Counted from the first letter of the stretch, positions 1 to 6,896 are shown. The stretch is 18,218 nt of DNA from Treponema sp. (GCA_031266635.1 JAISAN010000102.1:1-18218), one strand, 5' to 3'. The notes: a model not told the origin generated them from the sequence alone. Numbers and translations: made by a program.

Positions 1-465
1 GCCGATGTAGTCGAAGATGACGGCGCCGGTGTGGCGGCAGAAGCGGTCCATCTGTTCCAGGCAGCTTAACATCCCGTTGCCCGTACCGCCGGGGGAGGCA
101 ACCAGGAGAATCTGCTTGCCCGAAAGGGCGCCCTTCATCCCGAATTCGCATCGCCGCAGGCGGTCAAAAAACGTTTTGAGCGTCTCCGCCATTTCGCCCC
201 AATACACCGGGGTAATAAAACAGAACTGGTCGCTGTTTTTTATCGTACCCTGGAGATCGGTAAAGCCGTCGCCGCCGAACATACAGCGGTGCGTTTCCCG
301 GCAGCTTCCCCATCCGTCTCCGCAGACATGACAGCGATCCAGTTTTTCAACGGTCAGGACCTCAACATCCGCGCCGCCCTCCTTCGCGCCCCGGACGGCT
401 TCTTCCATGACGGAATAACAGAGGCCGCCGCGTTTGGGGTTACCGGAGATAATGACATATTTCAT
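1..465 (-). CDS. Iron-sulfur-flavoprotein-like NAD(P)H:FMN oxidoreductase, partial (C-terminus outside window)
   Basis: The minus strand is open from ATG 465 to the left edge (155 codons, no stop), so the C-terminus is missing. The N-terminus MKYVIISGNPKRGG is a flavodoxin-fold beta strand followed by a phosphate-binding loop, as in NADPH-dependent FMN reductases. A cysteine set follows at residues 45, 48, 55 and 61 (C-x2-C-x6-C-x5-C). It sits where iron-sulfur flavoproteins carry their 4Fe-4S ligands, although the spacing is not the classic compact one. ITPVYWGEMAETLKTFFDR (about residues 86-104) is the usual flavodoxin-like 'TPVYW...K.F.DR' segment. An AGGAG lies 8 nt before the ATG. The gene begins 50 nt after guaA on the same strand and may share its transcript. 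The function is general electron transfer or FMN-dependent reduction; no substrate can be named. The family call is fairly safe, the Fe-S assignment less so. Confidence 0.8.
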   Translation of the reverse strand, partial: MKYVIISGNPKRGGLCYSVMEEAVRGAKEGGADVEVLTVEKLDRCHVCGDGWGSCRETHRCMFGGDGFTDLQGTIKNSDQFCFITPVYWGEMAETLKTFFDRLRRCEFGMKGALSGKQILLVASPGGTGNGMLSCLEQMDRFCRHTGAVIFDYIG

Positions 466-473
466 TGGTACGC

Positions 474-547
474 TCCTATTTTATGGTTGCCAGGGTTTGG
501 GCAAACCGCCGGCCCCTATTCCCATTCTATGGTTGCCGGCGGTTTGC
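474..547. repeat. Inverted repeat and short duplication at the 3' end of guaA
   Basis: GCAAACCGCCGGC (501-513) and GCCGGCGGTTTGC (535-547) are perfect 13-bp inverted arms with a 21-nt loop. The right arm lies in the last codons of guaA. The left arm lies just past its stop. The stretch CTATTTTATGGTTGCC (476-491) also nearly repeats CTATTCCCATTCTATGGTTGCC-like sequence at 516-537, as if the gene end had been partly duplicated. On the minus strand the hairpin would form at the guaA stop. There is no T-run, so it is a weak terminator candidate and may instead stabilise the mRNA 3' end. Confidence 0.6.
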
Positions 548-2126
548 TGGAAATATCGTAGGTAACCCGGCCTATGTCTTTCACGGTGTTGGTGATCCGG
601 GTGGAAATTTCCAGCAGGTCTTTGGCGGGGAAGGGGTACACGTCGGCGGTCATGCCGTCGGCGCTGGTAATGGCCCGGAGGGCCAGAACCCAGCCGTATT
701 TGCGGACATCCCCGGCAACGCCGACGGAACGGATGGGCAGAAGGACGGCAAAGGCCTGCCAGATTTCATCGTAGAGGCGGCGATCCCCCGCGCCGGGGGC
801 GGGCCGTTTTTTCAGCTCCTCCATAAAGATGGCGTCCGCCTCCCGGAGAATATCGCACTTTTCTTTGGTCACTTCGCCAAGAATACGAACCGCCAGGCCG
901 GGGCCGGGGAAGGGGTGGCGGCGGACCACCTCTTCATCTACGCCAAGGATGCGGCCCAGGCGGCGCACCTCGTCCTTGTACAGCCGGTCCAGGGGCTCGA
1001 TGATCCGGCCCGCCCGCCGTTTAGCGTCCACCAGGGGGCTGCCCACATTGTGGTGGCTTTTGATAAGGTGAGCCTTGTTCCCCACCCCCTTGCCGCTTTC
1101 AATAAGATCGGTGTAGAGGGTCCCCTGGGCCAGATAATACGAATCCGGGAGCCCCAGGCGGGCCACCTCCCGTTCCTGGATGGTGATAAAGAGATCCCCG
1201 ATGATCCTGCGTTTGGCCTCCGGCTCCTCACAGCCCTTGAGGGCGGAAAGGAATTCTTCCTCACAATGGATGATGTGGAGATGCCGGGCCCCCAGCCGTT
1301 CCAGACTGGCCTTCACGGTATTGGTCTCGTCTTTCCGCATGAGACCCGTATCCATATACATCAGGTGTACCGCCCCGGGGTCCAGGGCCGTAAGGAGCAG
1401 CGCCCCGGCCACGGTGGAATCAACGCCCCCGGAAATCAGCAGCAACGCCGGATTATCCCCCACCCGCTCCCGGAGGGAAGACCGGACCTCCTCCACATAC
1501 TGTTCCATGGTCCATCCGGCGGAACAGCCGCAGACGCCGACGACACCGGCGGCCAGGATTTCGCTCCCCCCTTCGCAGTGGCTGACCTCGGGGTGGAACT
1601 GGAGGCCGAACCAGGGCCTGGTGTCGTGGATCACCACCGCCGGGTAACCGGTCTCGCTGGTTCCCCACACCCGAAGGCCCGGCGCGAGGCGGGTCAGGGT
1701 ATCCCCGTGGCTCATCCAGGCGGTAAAGGCCGGGGCGAAACCGGCGAGAAACGTCCGGGCAGGCTCCCCGCCGCTGTCCGCCGCCCGCATCTGTACGCCG
1801 ATTCTGCCGTATTCCCGTTTGGGCAGGGCTTCCACCCCGCCGCCCTGATCGTAGTTGAGCCGCTGGAGGCCGTAACAGATCCCCAGAAGGGGGAGGCCGC
1901 AACCATAGACGGCGGTATCCGGGGCGGGACCGTTTTCATACACCGATTCAGGGGAGCCGGAAAGGATGATGCCGCGGACAGTGTCCGCGGTATCCGCCGG
2001 ATTCAGCACGCCGGAAAGGGGGCTGTCGCCGGGAAGTATCTCGGCGTAGACGCCCAAATCCCGGATGCGCCGGCCGATGAGCTGGGTGGTCTGGCTCCCG
2101 AAATCCAGGATCAGTATCTTGTCCAT
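516..2126 (-). CDS. guaA: GMP synthase (glutamine-hydrolysing)
   Basis: This enzyme converts XMP to GMP using glutamine and ATP, the last step of guanine nucleotide synthesis, in the cytoplasm. The 536-residue protein has the full two-domain layout. The N-terminal class I glutamine amidotransferase has its nucleophile Cys84 in LLGICYGLQ and the His/Glu pair in FGLQFHPEVSH. The ATP pyrophosphatase P-loop is LLISGGVDST, near residue 230. The C-terminal dimerisation/XMP region contains HPFPGPGLAVRILGEVT and ends in KPPATIEWE, close to the family's usual terminal KPPGTIEWE. Length is near the usual 510-530. GGAG sits 6 nt before the ATG. It follows purA in the same direction across a 175-bp gap full of repeats and precedes a flavoprotein gene by 50 nt. 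With guaB upstream it completes the IMP to GMP branch. Confidence 0.97.
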   Translation of the reverse strand: MDKILILDFGSQTTQLIGRRIRDLGVYAEILPGDSPLSGVLNPADTADTVRGIILSGSPESVYENGPAPDTAVYGCGLPLLGICYGLQRLNYDQGGGVEALPKREYGRIGVQMRAADSGGEPARTFLAGFAPAFTAWMSHGDTLTRLAPGLRVWGTSETGYPAVVIHDTRPWFGLQFHPEVSHCEGGSEILAAGVVGVCGCSAGWTMEQYVEEVRSSLRERVGDNPALLLISGGVDSTVAGALLLTALDPGAVHLMYMDTGLMRKDETNTVKASLERLGARHLHIIHCEEEFLSALKGCEEPEAKRRIIGDLFITIQEREVARLGLPDSYYLAQGTLYTDLIESGKGVGNKAHLIKSHHNVGSPLVDAKRRAGRIIEPLDRLYKDEVRRLGRILGVDEEVVRRHPFPGPGLAVRILGEVTKEKCDILREADAIFMEELKKRPAPGAGDRRLYDEIWQAFAVLLPIRSVGVAGDVRKYGWVLALRAITSADGMTADVYPFPAKDLLEISTRITNTVKDIGRVTYDISSKPPATIEWE

Positions 2127-2176
2127 CTTATCTCCAAAAACAGCGCTGGAACATATCTGTCAGTTTTGACCATGCT

Positions 2177-2275
2177 CCGCAAAACACCTCATCACTGCCC
2201 CACTTGCGAGGTGGAGTTTTGGGGTTACGCCCCCAGCGCCATTCGCAAAGCACCTCGCCACCGCCCCAAAACTCC
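2177..2275. repeat. Intergenic repeat with direct copies and crossing inverted arms (guaA-purA gap)
   Basis: Two direct copies of a roughly 26-bp unit, 2177-2202 and 2242-2268, share CGCAAA-CACCTC-CAC/TGCCCCA. GGAGTTTTGGGG (2213-2224) and CCCCAAAACTCC (2264-2275) are perfect 12-bp inverted arms. GCGAGGTG (2206-2213) and CACCTCGC (2251-2258) are another perfect 8-bp pair. The two pairings interlock (left A, left B, right A', right B'), so they would form either a pseudoknot or alternative folds. No gene is supported here. Together with the 2279-2303 hairpin this fills almost the whole gap. Confidence 0.7.
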
Positions 2276-2278
2276 AAT

Positions 2279-2303
2279 AGACAAAAATCTCTGATTTTTG
2301 TCT
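2279..2303 (-). terminator. Hairpin at the purA stop codon, possible terminator or mRNA-stabilising stem
   Basis: AGACAAAAATC (2279-2289) and GATTTTTGTCT (2293-2303) form a perfect 11-bp stem with a 3-nt loop. The stem includes the last bases of the purA stop codon. It is AT-rich and lacks a clean T-run after it on the minus strand, so its strength as an intrinsic terminator is doubtful. It may mark the end of purA or only reduce read-through into guaA. Confidence 0.5.
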
Positions 2304-3528
2304 ACCGAGTCCAGGGGCTTTTTCTGATGATCGTCGCCTTCCGGTCATACCCCACGGACACAATATCAATGGGGGTCTCGCAAAACCGCTCGATAAATTC
2401 GATATATTCCATGGCCGCCTCGGGGAACTCCTCATAGGTAAGGGCGCTGGCCAGGGATTTTTTCCACCCCGGGAAGCTGCGGAGTACCGGCTTCGCGGCG
2501 TTCAGGTCCGCGATGGAGGCGGGGAAATTTTCAACAATCCGGTCGCCGATGCGGTAAGAGACGCAGGCTTTGATCTCATCCAGGGTGTCGTATACGTCCA
2601 GATGGGTCATCACCAGGGAGTCGATGGAGTTGGTCAGGCAGGCGTAGCGGAGGGACACCAGATCGAGATAGCCGCAGCGCCGGGGGCGGCCGGTGGTAAC
2701 CCCGTATTCCCGGCCCGTGTCCCGGACAAAGCGGCACAGTTCATCCTCGGAACCGGGGTCGAACTCGCTGGGCAGGGGGCCGTTCCCCACCCGGGTGGAA
2801 TAGGCCTTAAAGACCCCCAGTACCTTGTCGATGGCCCGGGGGCCCACGCAGCCGCCCACCGCCGCCCCCGCGGCGCAGGACATGCCGCTGGACACATAGG
2901 GATAGGTTCCCAAATCAAGATCCAGCAGCGCGCCCTGGGCGCCTTCAAAAAGCACCTGGGAATTTTTGCGGTGTACCAGGTACAAAGAAAGATCGATGGA
3001 CATGGACAGGAGCCGGTCTATATAGGGGGCCAGGAATTCCCGGTCGCCTTTTTCCAGTTCGTCCATTTTTTCCCGCCAGGTGAGGTCGGCCATACGGATG
3101 CCGTCCCGGTCACTCTTCATGGAGTAGGTGATGCCGATGCCCCGGCCGGTGGTACCGATGGGCTTTTTCCGGGCGGCGTCCCGATCTTTATCGATCTGAA
3201 TGTACCGGGGAAGGACGATATGGGCCCGGTCGGAAATAAAAACCCGGCCGGTGGTATCGATCCCCCGGTCCTGGAGCATCTTCAGCTCGCTGAAAAGGGC
3301 CACCGGGTCTATCACCATCCCGGCGCCGAGGATCACGATCTTGTCGGGGTAGAAGATCCCCGAGGGGATCAGGTGCAGGGCGTATTCTTCGCCGCCGGTA
3401 ACAATGGTATGCCCCGCATTGGCCCCGCCGGCATAACGGACGATTATCTGGGCCTCATTGGCCAGATAATCAACAATTTGACCCTTCCCTTCATCACCCC
3501 ACTGGGCGCCGATAACAACGACTTTCAT
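2302..3528 (-). CDS. purA: Adenylosuccinate synthetase
   Basis: This enzyme joins IMP and aspartate with GTP to give adenylosuccinate, the first step from IMP to AMP. The N-terminus carries the GTP-binding loop AQWGDEGKGQIVD (residues 8-20), including the catalytic Asp of GDEGKG, followed by GGANAGHT with the catalytic His. Further family signatures are GTTGRGIGITYSMK and TTGRPRRCGYLDLV, the IMP/aspartate-binding region. At 408 residues it is slightly shorter than the usual 425-430 but complete at both ends. GGGAG stands before the ATG. The gene lies 17 nt downstream of guaB, so co-transcription is very likely. purB, which carries out the next step, lies upstream of guaB, so both halves of the AMP branch are in this cluster. 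The 3' end is overlapped by an 11-bp hairpin. Confidence 0.96.
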   Translation of the reverse strand: MKVVVIGAQWGDEGKGQIVDYLANEAQIIVRYAGGANAGHTIVTGGEEYALHLIPSGIFYPDKIVILGAGMVIDPVALFSELKMLQDRGIDTTGRVFISDRAHIVLPRYIQIDKDRDAARKKPIGTTGRGIGITYSMKSDRDGIRMADLTWREKMDELEKGDREFLAPYIDRLLSMSIDLSLYLVHRKNSQVLFEGAQGALLDLDLGTYPYVSSGMSCAAGAAVGGCVGPRAIDKVLGVFKAYSTRVGNGPLPSEFDPGSEDELCRFVRDTGREYGVTTGRPRRCGYLDLVSLRYACLTNSIDSLVMTHLDVYDTLDEIKACVSYRIGDRIVENFPASIADLNAAKPVLRSFPGWKKSLASALTYEEFPEAAMEYIEFIERFCETPIDIVSVGYDRKATIIRKSPWTR

Positions 3529-3545
3529 GTGTATCTCCCGCGGGC

Positions 3546-4982
3546 TTACACCCGGCTATAATTTGGCGCCTCCTGGGTAATGGTCACATCATGGGTATGA
3601 CTTTCTTTAAGGCCCGCGGCGGTTATCTTAACAAAATTCCGGTACTTCTTCAACTCGTCTATGGATTTACAGCCGCAGTAGCCCATGCCCTTGCGGAGCC
3701 CCGAAACCAGTTGATTCATGTAGGCCCGCAGTTCCCCCTTGTAGGGAACCCGGCCCTCAATGCCTTCGGGTACGGGATCCTCGTCCTTGCCCATCTGGTA
3801 CCGGTCGCCGCTGCCGTCGCTGATGGCCCCCATGCTGCCCATGCCCCGGTACTCCTTGTAGATCCGGCCGTCAAAGATGATCTCCGCCCCCGGCGCTTCC
3901 TTGAGGCCCGCAAAGAGGTTTCCGATCATCACCACGGCGGCGCCGGCGGCAACGGCCTTGGTAATGTCCCCGGAAAATTTGATTCCCCCGTCGGCGATGA
4001 CCGGTATGTCGAACTTTGCCGCTTCCTCGGCACATTCCCACACGGCGGTAAACTGGGGCACCCCCACGCCCGCAACAATACGGGTGGTACAGATTGAGCC
4101 GGGGCCTATGCCCACCTTTACCGCGTCGGCCCCCGCCTCAATCAGCCGCCGGGTTCCCTCCTTCGACGCCACATTGCCCCCGATAACGGGAATGTCGAAT
4201 TGCTCTTTTATGGCCCTGATGGCTTCCATTACGTTTTTTGAGTCCCCGTGGGCGGTGTCCAGGACCACATAATCGACTTTGGCGTTTTTCAGAAGCGGCA
4301 TCCGCACAGGATAATCCTGGGGGGAAACCGCGGCCCCCACGATGAGACGGCCGCCTTTGTCAATGGCCGCCCGGGGGAAACTGGCGTGTTTTTCCATATC
4401 CTTGACGGTCACCAGCCCCGTGAGGCGGCCCGCGCCGTCCACCACCGGGAGCTTTTCGATCCGGTGCCGGTCAAACTTTTCCCGGGCGCTTGAGACGGTG
4501 GGCTCCCCCTGCTCCACCACGGGGTTTTTGGTCATCACGTCGGCGACCAGGAGGGAATCGTCCCGGCAGAACCGGAGATCCCGGCTGGTGATGATCCCCA
4601 CCAGCCGGCCTTCATTGTTCAGCACCGGCATTCCCGACACCTGGAATTTATCCCGCAGGGCCTTGACATCCCGGATCCGCGCGCCTTCCAGCACGGACAC
4701 CGGAGTTTCGATGACCCAGTTGAGATAGCGTTTTACATTCCCCGCCTGCCGGGCCTGCTCCTCGGGGCTCAAGTTCCGGTGTATCACCCCGGAACCCCCT
4801 TCCAGGGCGATGGCGATGGCCAGCTTGTCCTCGGTGACCGTATCCATAGCCGCCGAAACAACGGGCACATTCAGAGGCAGGCCGGCGCAAAGCCGGGTCT
4901 GGACATCGCAGTCTTTGGGCAGGGTATCCGAATACCCCGGCAAAAGCAGTACGTCATCATACGAAAGCGCTTCACGAAACAT
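3546..4982 (-). CDS. guaB: IMP dehydrogenase
   Basis: This NAD-dependent enzyme oxidises IMP to XMP, the committed step to GMP. The 478-residue protein starts with the typical LSYDDVLLLPGYS. It carries a CBS-domain pair at about residues 94-200 (repeats GMPVLNNEGRLVGIITSRD and KLPVVDGAGRLTGLVTVKD) inserted in the barrel. The catalytic loop GIGPGSICTTRIVAG has its nucleophile Cys298. YRGMGSMGAI plus the RY of the mobile flap complete the active site. Length is normal (about 485). AGGAG lies about 6 nt before the ATG. The next gene, purA, begins 17 nt downstream. The upstream gap to purB holds three structured elements, so guaB could have its own promoter, but I could not identify one. Confidence 0.97.
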   Translation of the reverse strand: MFREALSYDDVLLLPGYSDTLPKDCDVQTRLCAGLPLNVPVVSAAMDTVTEDKLAIAIALEGGSGVIHRNLSPEEQARQAGNVKRYLNWVIETPVSVLEGARIRDVKALRDKFQVSGMPVLNNEGRLVGIITSRDLRFCRDDSLLVADVMTKNPVVEQGEPTVSSAREKFDRHRIEKLPVVDGAGRLTGLVTVKDMEKHASFPRAAIDKGGRLIVGAAVSPQDYPVRMPLLKNAKVDYVVLDTAHGDSKNVMEAIRAIKEQFDIPVIGGNVASKEGTRRLIEAGADAVKVGIGPGSICTTRIVAGVGVPQFTAVWECAEEAAKFDIPVIADGGIKFSGDITKAVAAGAAVVMIGNLFAGLKEAPGAEIIFDGRIYKEYRGMGSMGAISDGSGDRYQMGKDEDPVPEGIEGRVPYKGELRAYMNQLVSGLRKGMGYCGCKSIDELKKYRNFVKITAAGLKESHTHDVTITQEAPNYSRV

Positions 4983-5012
4983 ATTTTTCTCCTGTCAAAT
5001 GAACCAATGGAG

Positions 5013-5055
5013 TTGTTCGGAAACCGCGAACCAGAGGTTCGAAGTTTCCGAACAA
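5013..5055. repeat. Long two-part hairpin upstream of guaB
   Basis: TTGTTCGGAAAC (5013-5024) pairs perfectly with GTTTCCGAACAA (5044-5055). Nested inside, GAACC (5028-5032) pairs with GGTTC (5036-5040) around the loop AGA. The 17 bp of stem lie 31 nt upstream of the guaB start, in its presumed 5' leader. It could be a palindromic repeat element, a 5' leader structure or a terminator for purB; it has no T-run on the minus strand. Confidence 0.7.
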
Positions 5056-5071
5056 TTTCCGCTGAAAACCA

Positions 5072-5090
5072 CAAAATGCACAGCATTTTG
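5072..5090. repeat. Short perfect hairpin
   Basis: CAAAATGC (5072-5079) and GCATTTTG (5083-5090) form a perfect 8-bp stem with a 3-nt loop. It sits directly between the long hairpin at 5013-5055 and the structured repeat at 5091-5149. The purB-guaB gap is therefore almost wholly made of stem-forming sequence. Confidence 0.55.
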
Positions 5091-5149
5091 CAAGACTTGT
5101 TAGCTAATCGAAGATTAGCCGATAACCAACCGGGTTGTCGAACAAGTCT
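5091..5149 (-). repeat. Structured intergenic repeat, copy A (terminal inverted repeats plus inner stems)
   Basis: The ends AGACTTGTT (5093-5101) and AACAAGTCT (5141-5149) are perfect 9-bp inverted repeats. Inside are GCTAATC-gaa-GATTAGC (5103-5119) and a CAAC/GTTG-type stem around the shared core CAACCGGGTTGTCGAACAAG (5128-5147). The whole could fold as a three-way junction. A second copy in the opposite orientation lies at 14070-14124; the core is nearly identical and one inner stem has diverged in sequence while still pairing. This looks like a dispersed palindromic repeat of the REP or mini-MITE kind with no coding content. Confidence 0.75.
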
Positions 5150-5163
5150 AATTTCAAAGCCGG

Positions 5164-6630
5164 TTATTTTGTCTCCATGAGTTTCCGGTATTTGGCCGCA
5201 ATGGCTTTTGCCTTTTTTACCGCCAGGCCGCAGTAACGTTCCGGCTTGTCAAAAAAAGAAAGGGCATCCCCGCCGGCGGGGATGAGCCCCAGGGCCGCAA
5301 GCTGTCCCCCGATCCGCTTGAGTACCTCAGGTTCCGCGGCCAGGGCTTCGGCAAACGTCGTTTTGTTCCGTTCCGCCGCCAGGGTGATTTTGCGGATCAC
5401 CTCGTGGGCGCCGGAAACGCCGCTTTCGGCCAGGAGGATGTAGGCGGGCTCCGCCAGTACACCCCCCGGTATGCCGCCGCCCCCGCTGCGGAGATTGGAC
5501 AGCAGCCGTTCCCGGTCGGCGCCGAGGCCCTCGATGACTCCGGCCATGCGGCTCAGGGCCAGGCAGAAACCGGCGATATAATCGGCGGTAAACCGCTGGC
5601 TGGCGGAGTTGGTAAGGTCCCGCTGGTGCTCGCTGATCTGATCCATAAAAAAAGTGACCGCCCGGGGCATGAACGCCTTCCAGAGGCTTTTGACGTGTTC
5701 CGAATTCCAGGGGTTCCGCTTCTGGGGCATGGTGGAGGAACCGACCTGATCCGCGGCGAACCCTTCCCGGAGCTCCCCGATTTCGGTCCGCTGGAGGTGG
5801 CGGAGATCATCGGCCAGGTTGGCGATGATCCCGAAGGCGGTGTTCAATTCCAAAAGCAGGCGGAGGAGGTATTCGGGCTCCACAAGCTGGGTAGAATGTT
5901 CGGAGGGCTCAAGCCCCAGTTCCGCCAGGTAGAGCCGCTCCAGCTCCTCCGGGTCTTTGACGATCATGCTGGCAGCGTTATAGGCCCCCACCGCGCCGGC
6001 CAGTTTCCCCTTGAGCTGTTTTGCCCGGCCTTCTATTTCGAGGATCGATTTTCCCAGCCGGGAAACGTATTCCGCCAGGGCAAACCCCAGGGTAATGGGC
6101 ACCGCGTGCTGGCCGTGGGTCCGGCCAACCTGGGGGGTCTCCGCCTCCCTTTCCACAAAGCCGCAGAGCAGGAGTTCCAGCTTCCGCAAAAGGGGCAGAA
6201 CCACTTCCTCCGTAACCCCCCGGATCCGCCAGGAAAGGCCGGTGTCCAGAATGTCCACGCTGGTAGCCCCCAGATGCACCAGGGGAGCGGTTTCGGGGGG
6301 CGCCTTTTTTTTCAGCACATTCACCAGAGCCCGGATATTGTGGCGGGTCTTTTCTTCCTCGGCGTACACCTCTTCAGGGGTGATGGCGGCGGCGGCCTTT
6401 TCAAGTTCCGCGCTGAGGGCGGGCGTCAGAGCGCCGCGGACCGTGAGATGCGCCTTAACCAAGGCAATTTCCGCCCTGACGCTGGCCGCAATGGAGGCTT
6501 CTTCGGATATCCAGGGAACCAGGGCCTCAAAAACGACTTCCTCGGAAAGTGAATACCGGTGATCGATGGGGGAAATGTTGCGAAAGATTTTCCGCGATGT
6601 GCTTGGGGCTTCCATATTCGATACTGGCAT
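5164..6630 (-). CDS. purB: Adenylosuccinate lyase
   Basis: This is a fumarase/aspartase-superfamily enzyme. It cleaves adenylosuccinate to AMP plus fumarate, and SAICAR to AICAR plus fumarate in de novo purine synthesis. The superfamily signature SSTMPQKRNP lies at residues 298-307. GRTHGQHAVPITLG (169-182) carries the catalytic His172. The N-terminal ISPIDHRYS is typical of PurB. The length of 488 is somewhat longer than most bacterial PurB (430-475). No good Shine-Dalgarno precedes ATG 6630. A second ATG at 6615 (MEAPSTSRK) is equally possible, so the start is uncertain by 5 codons. A GGGGAA/TTCCCC hairpin (6639-6658) lies just upstream of the start. The gene is divergent from the nitrogenase-like operon and heads the purB-guaB-purA-guaA cluster. 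Confidence 0.95.
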   Translation of the reverse strand: MPVSNMEAPSTSRKIFRNISPIDHRYSLSEEVVFEALVPWISEEASIAASVRAEIALVKAHLTVRGALTPALSAELEKAAAAITPEEVYAEEEKTRHNIRALVNVLKKKAPPETAPLVHLGATSVDILDTGLSWRIRGVTEEVVLPLLRKLELLLCGFVEREAETPQVGRTHGQHAVPITLGFALAEYVSRLGKSILEIEGRAKQLKGKLAGAVGAYNAASMIVKDPEELERLYLAELGLEPSEHSTQLVEPEYLLRLLLELNTAFGIIANLADDLRHLQRTEIGELREGFAADQVGSSTMPQKRNPWNSEHVKSLWKAFMPRAVTFFMDQISEHQRDLTNSASQRFTADYIAGFCLALSRMAGVIEGLGADRERLLSNLRSGGGGIPGGVLAEPAYILLAESGVSGAHEVIRKITLAAERNKTTFAEALAAEPEVLKRIGGQLAALGLIPAGGDALSFFDKPERYCGLAVKKAKAIAAKYRKLMETK

Positions 6631-6682
6631 AAGGAGCCGGGGAAAGTCAAGCTTCCCCTGCGCCTAAAAAGCCCTCGGTTTT

Positions 6683-6742
6683 TACAAAAAAAAACAAAAA
6701 AATTAAAAAACTCTTGACACAGTCCATTTTATATAATACTTT
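6683..6742 (+). promoter_or_regulatory. Candidate promoter with upstream A-tracts for the ABC/nitrogenase-like operon
   Basis: Three A-tracts between 6685 and 6710 resemble an UP element. They are followed by TTGACA (6714-6719) and TATAAT (6732-6737). The spacing between these two consensus boxes is only 12 nt. At the usual 16-17 nt the -10 would be the poor ATACTT or TACTTT (6736-6742). The promoter is therefore either unusual or activator-dependent, or one of the boxes is fortuitous. No TGGCAC-N5-TTGC sigma-54 site was seen. The purB promoter on the other strand probably lies in the same AT-rich stretch. Confidence 0.45.
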
Positions 6743-6760
6743 TTCGATAGCATTTATATT

Positions 6761-6786
6761 ATACTAAATACTTAGTATTACTAAGA
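6761..6786. promoter_or_regulatory. Array of alternating half-sites, probable operator
   Basis: ACTAA (6763-6767), TTAGT (6772-6776) and ACTAA (6780-6784) alternate in orientation with spacers of 4 and 3 nt. They form two overlapping dyads: ACTAA-N4-TTAGT, and the longer perfect arms CTTAGT-ATT-ACTAAG (6771-6785). The array lies between the promoter candidate and the first strong ribosome-binding site, a good position for a dimeric repressor. I do not recognise the motif as a known regulator's site. Confidence 0.5.
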
Positions 6787-6805
6787 TATTGAGGAGGTGA
6801 TATAT

Positions 6806-6838
6806 ATGGTCAAAAGTATGTGTTCCGGCTCGGCATAA
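6806..6838 (+). CDS. Possible 10-residue leader peptide
   Basis: GAGGAGGTGA (6791-6800), an almost perfect match to the anti-Shine-Dalgarno, ends 5 nt before ATG 6806. The frame reads MVKSMCSGSA and stops with TAA at 6836-6838. It is the best ribosome-binding site in the window, yet it serves only this mini-ORF. The ORF is followed by a hairpin (6857-6884). That arrangement suits a translated leader controlling the operon by attenuation, with Met and Cys codons as possible sensors. It could equally be a remnant of the original start of the lipoprotein gene. Coding function is unproven. Confidence 0.35.
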   Translation: MVKSMCSGSA

Positions 6839-6856
6839 AAATTCGCAGATCCAGGG

Positions 6857-6890
6857 TTTTTCCAAAATTTGAAGTTTTGGGAAAGCTTCC
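6857..6890 (+). repeat. Leader hairpin H1
   Basis: TTTTCCAAAA (6858-6867) pairs with TTTTGG-GAAA (6875-6884) around a 7-nt loop and is followed by AAGCTTCC. A related unit, H2, occurs 102 bp downstream at 6960-6995 with the same layout (CCAAAA arm, TTTTGG arm, then AAGCTT). Its position after the mini-ORF makes it an attenuator candidate. It has no U-run, so it would not work as a simple intrinsic terminator. Confidence 0.5.
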
Positions 6891-6896
6891 AGACAT

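Noticed and set aside
465..2294. Long plus-strand open frame of 609 codons over guaA
   Set aside because: It is the antisense shadow of a fully conserved guaA. The translation is rich in Gly, Pro and His with no recognisable domain, as expected in GC-rich DNA.
5013..5149. Purine riboswitch or insertion sequence upstream of guaB
   Set aside because: No conserved purine-riboswitch loop sequences were recognised, and there is no transposase. The stems are better described as repeats or hairpins of unknown role.
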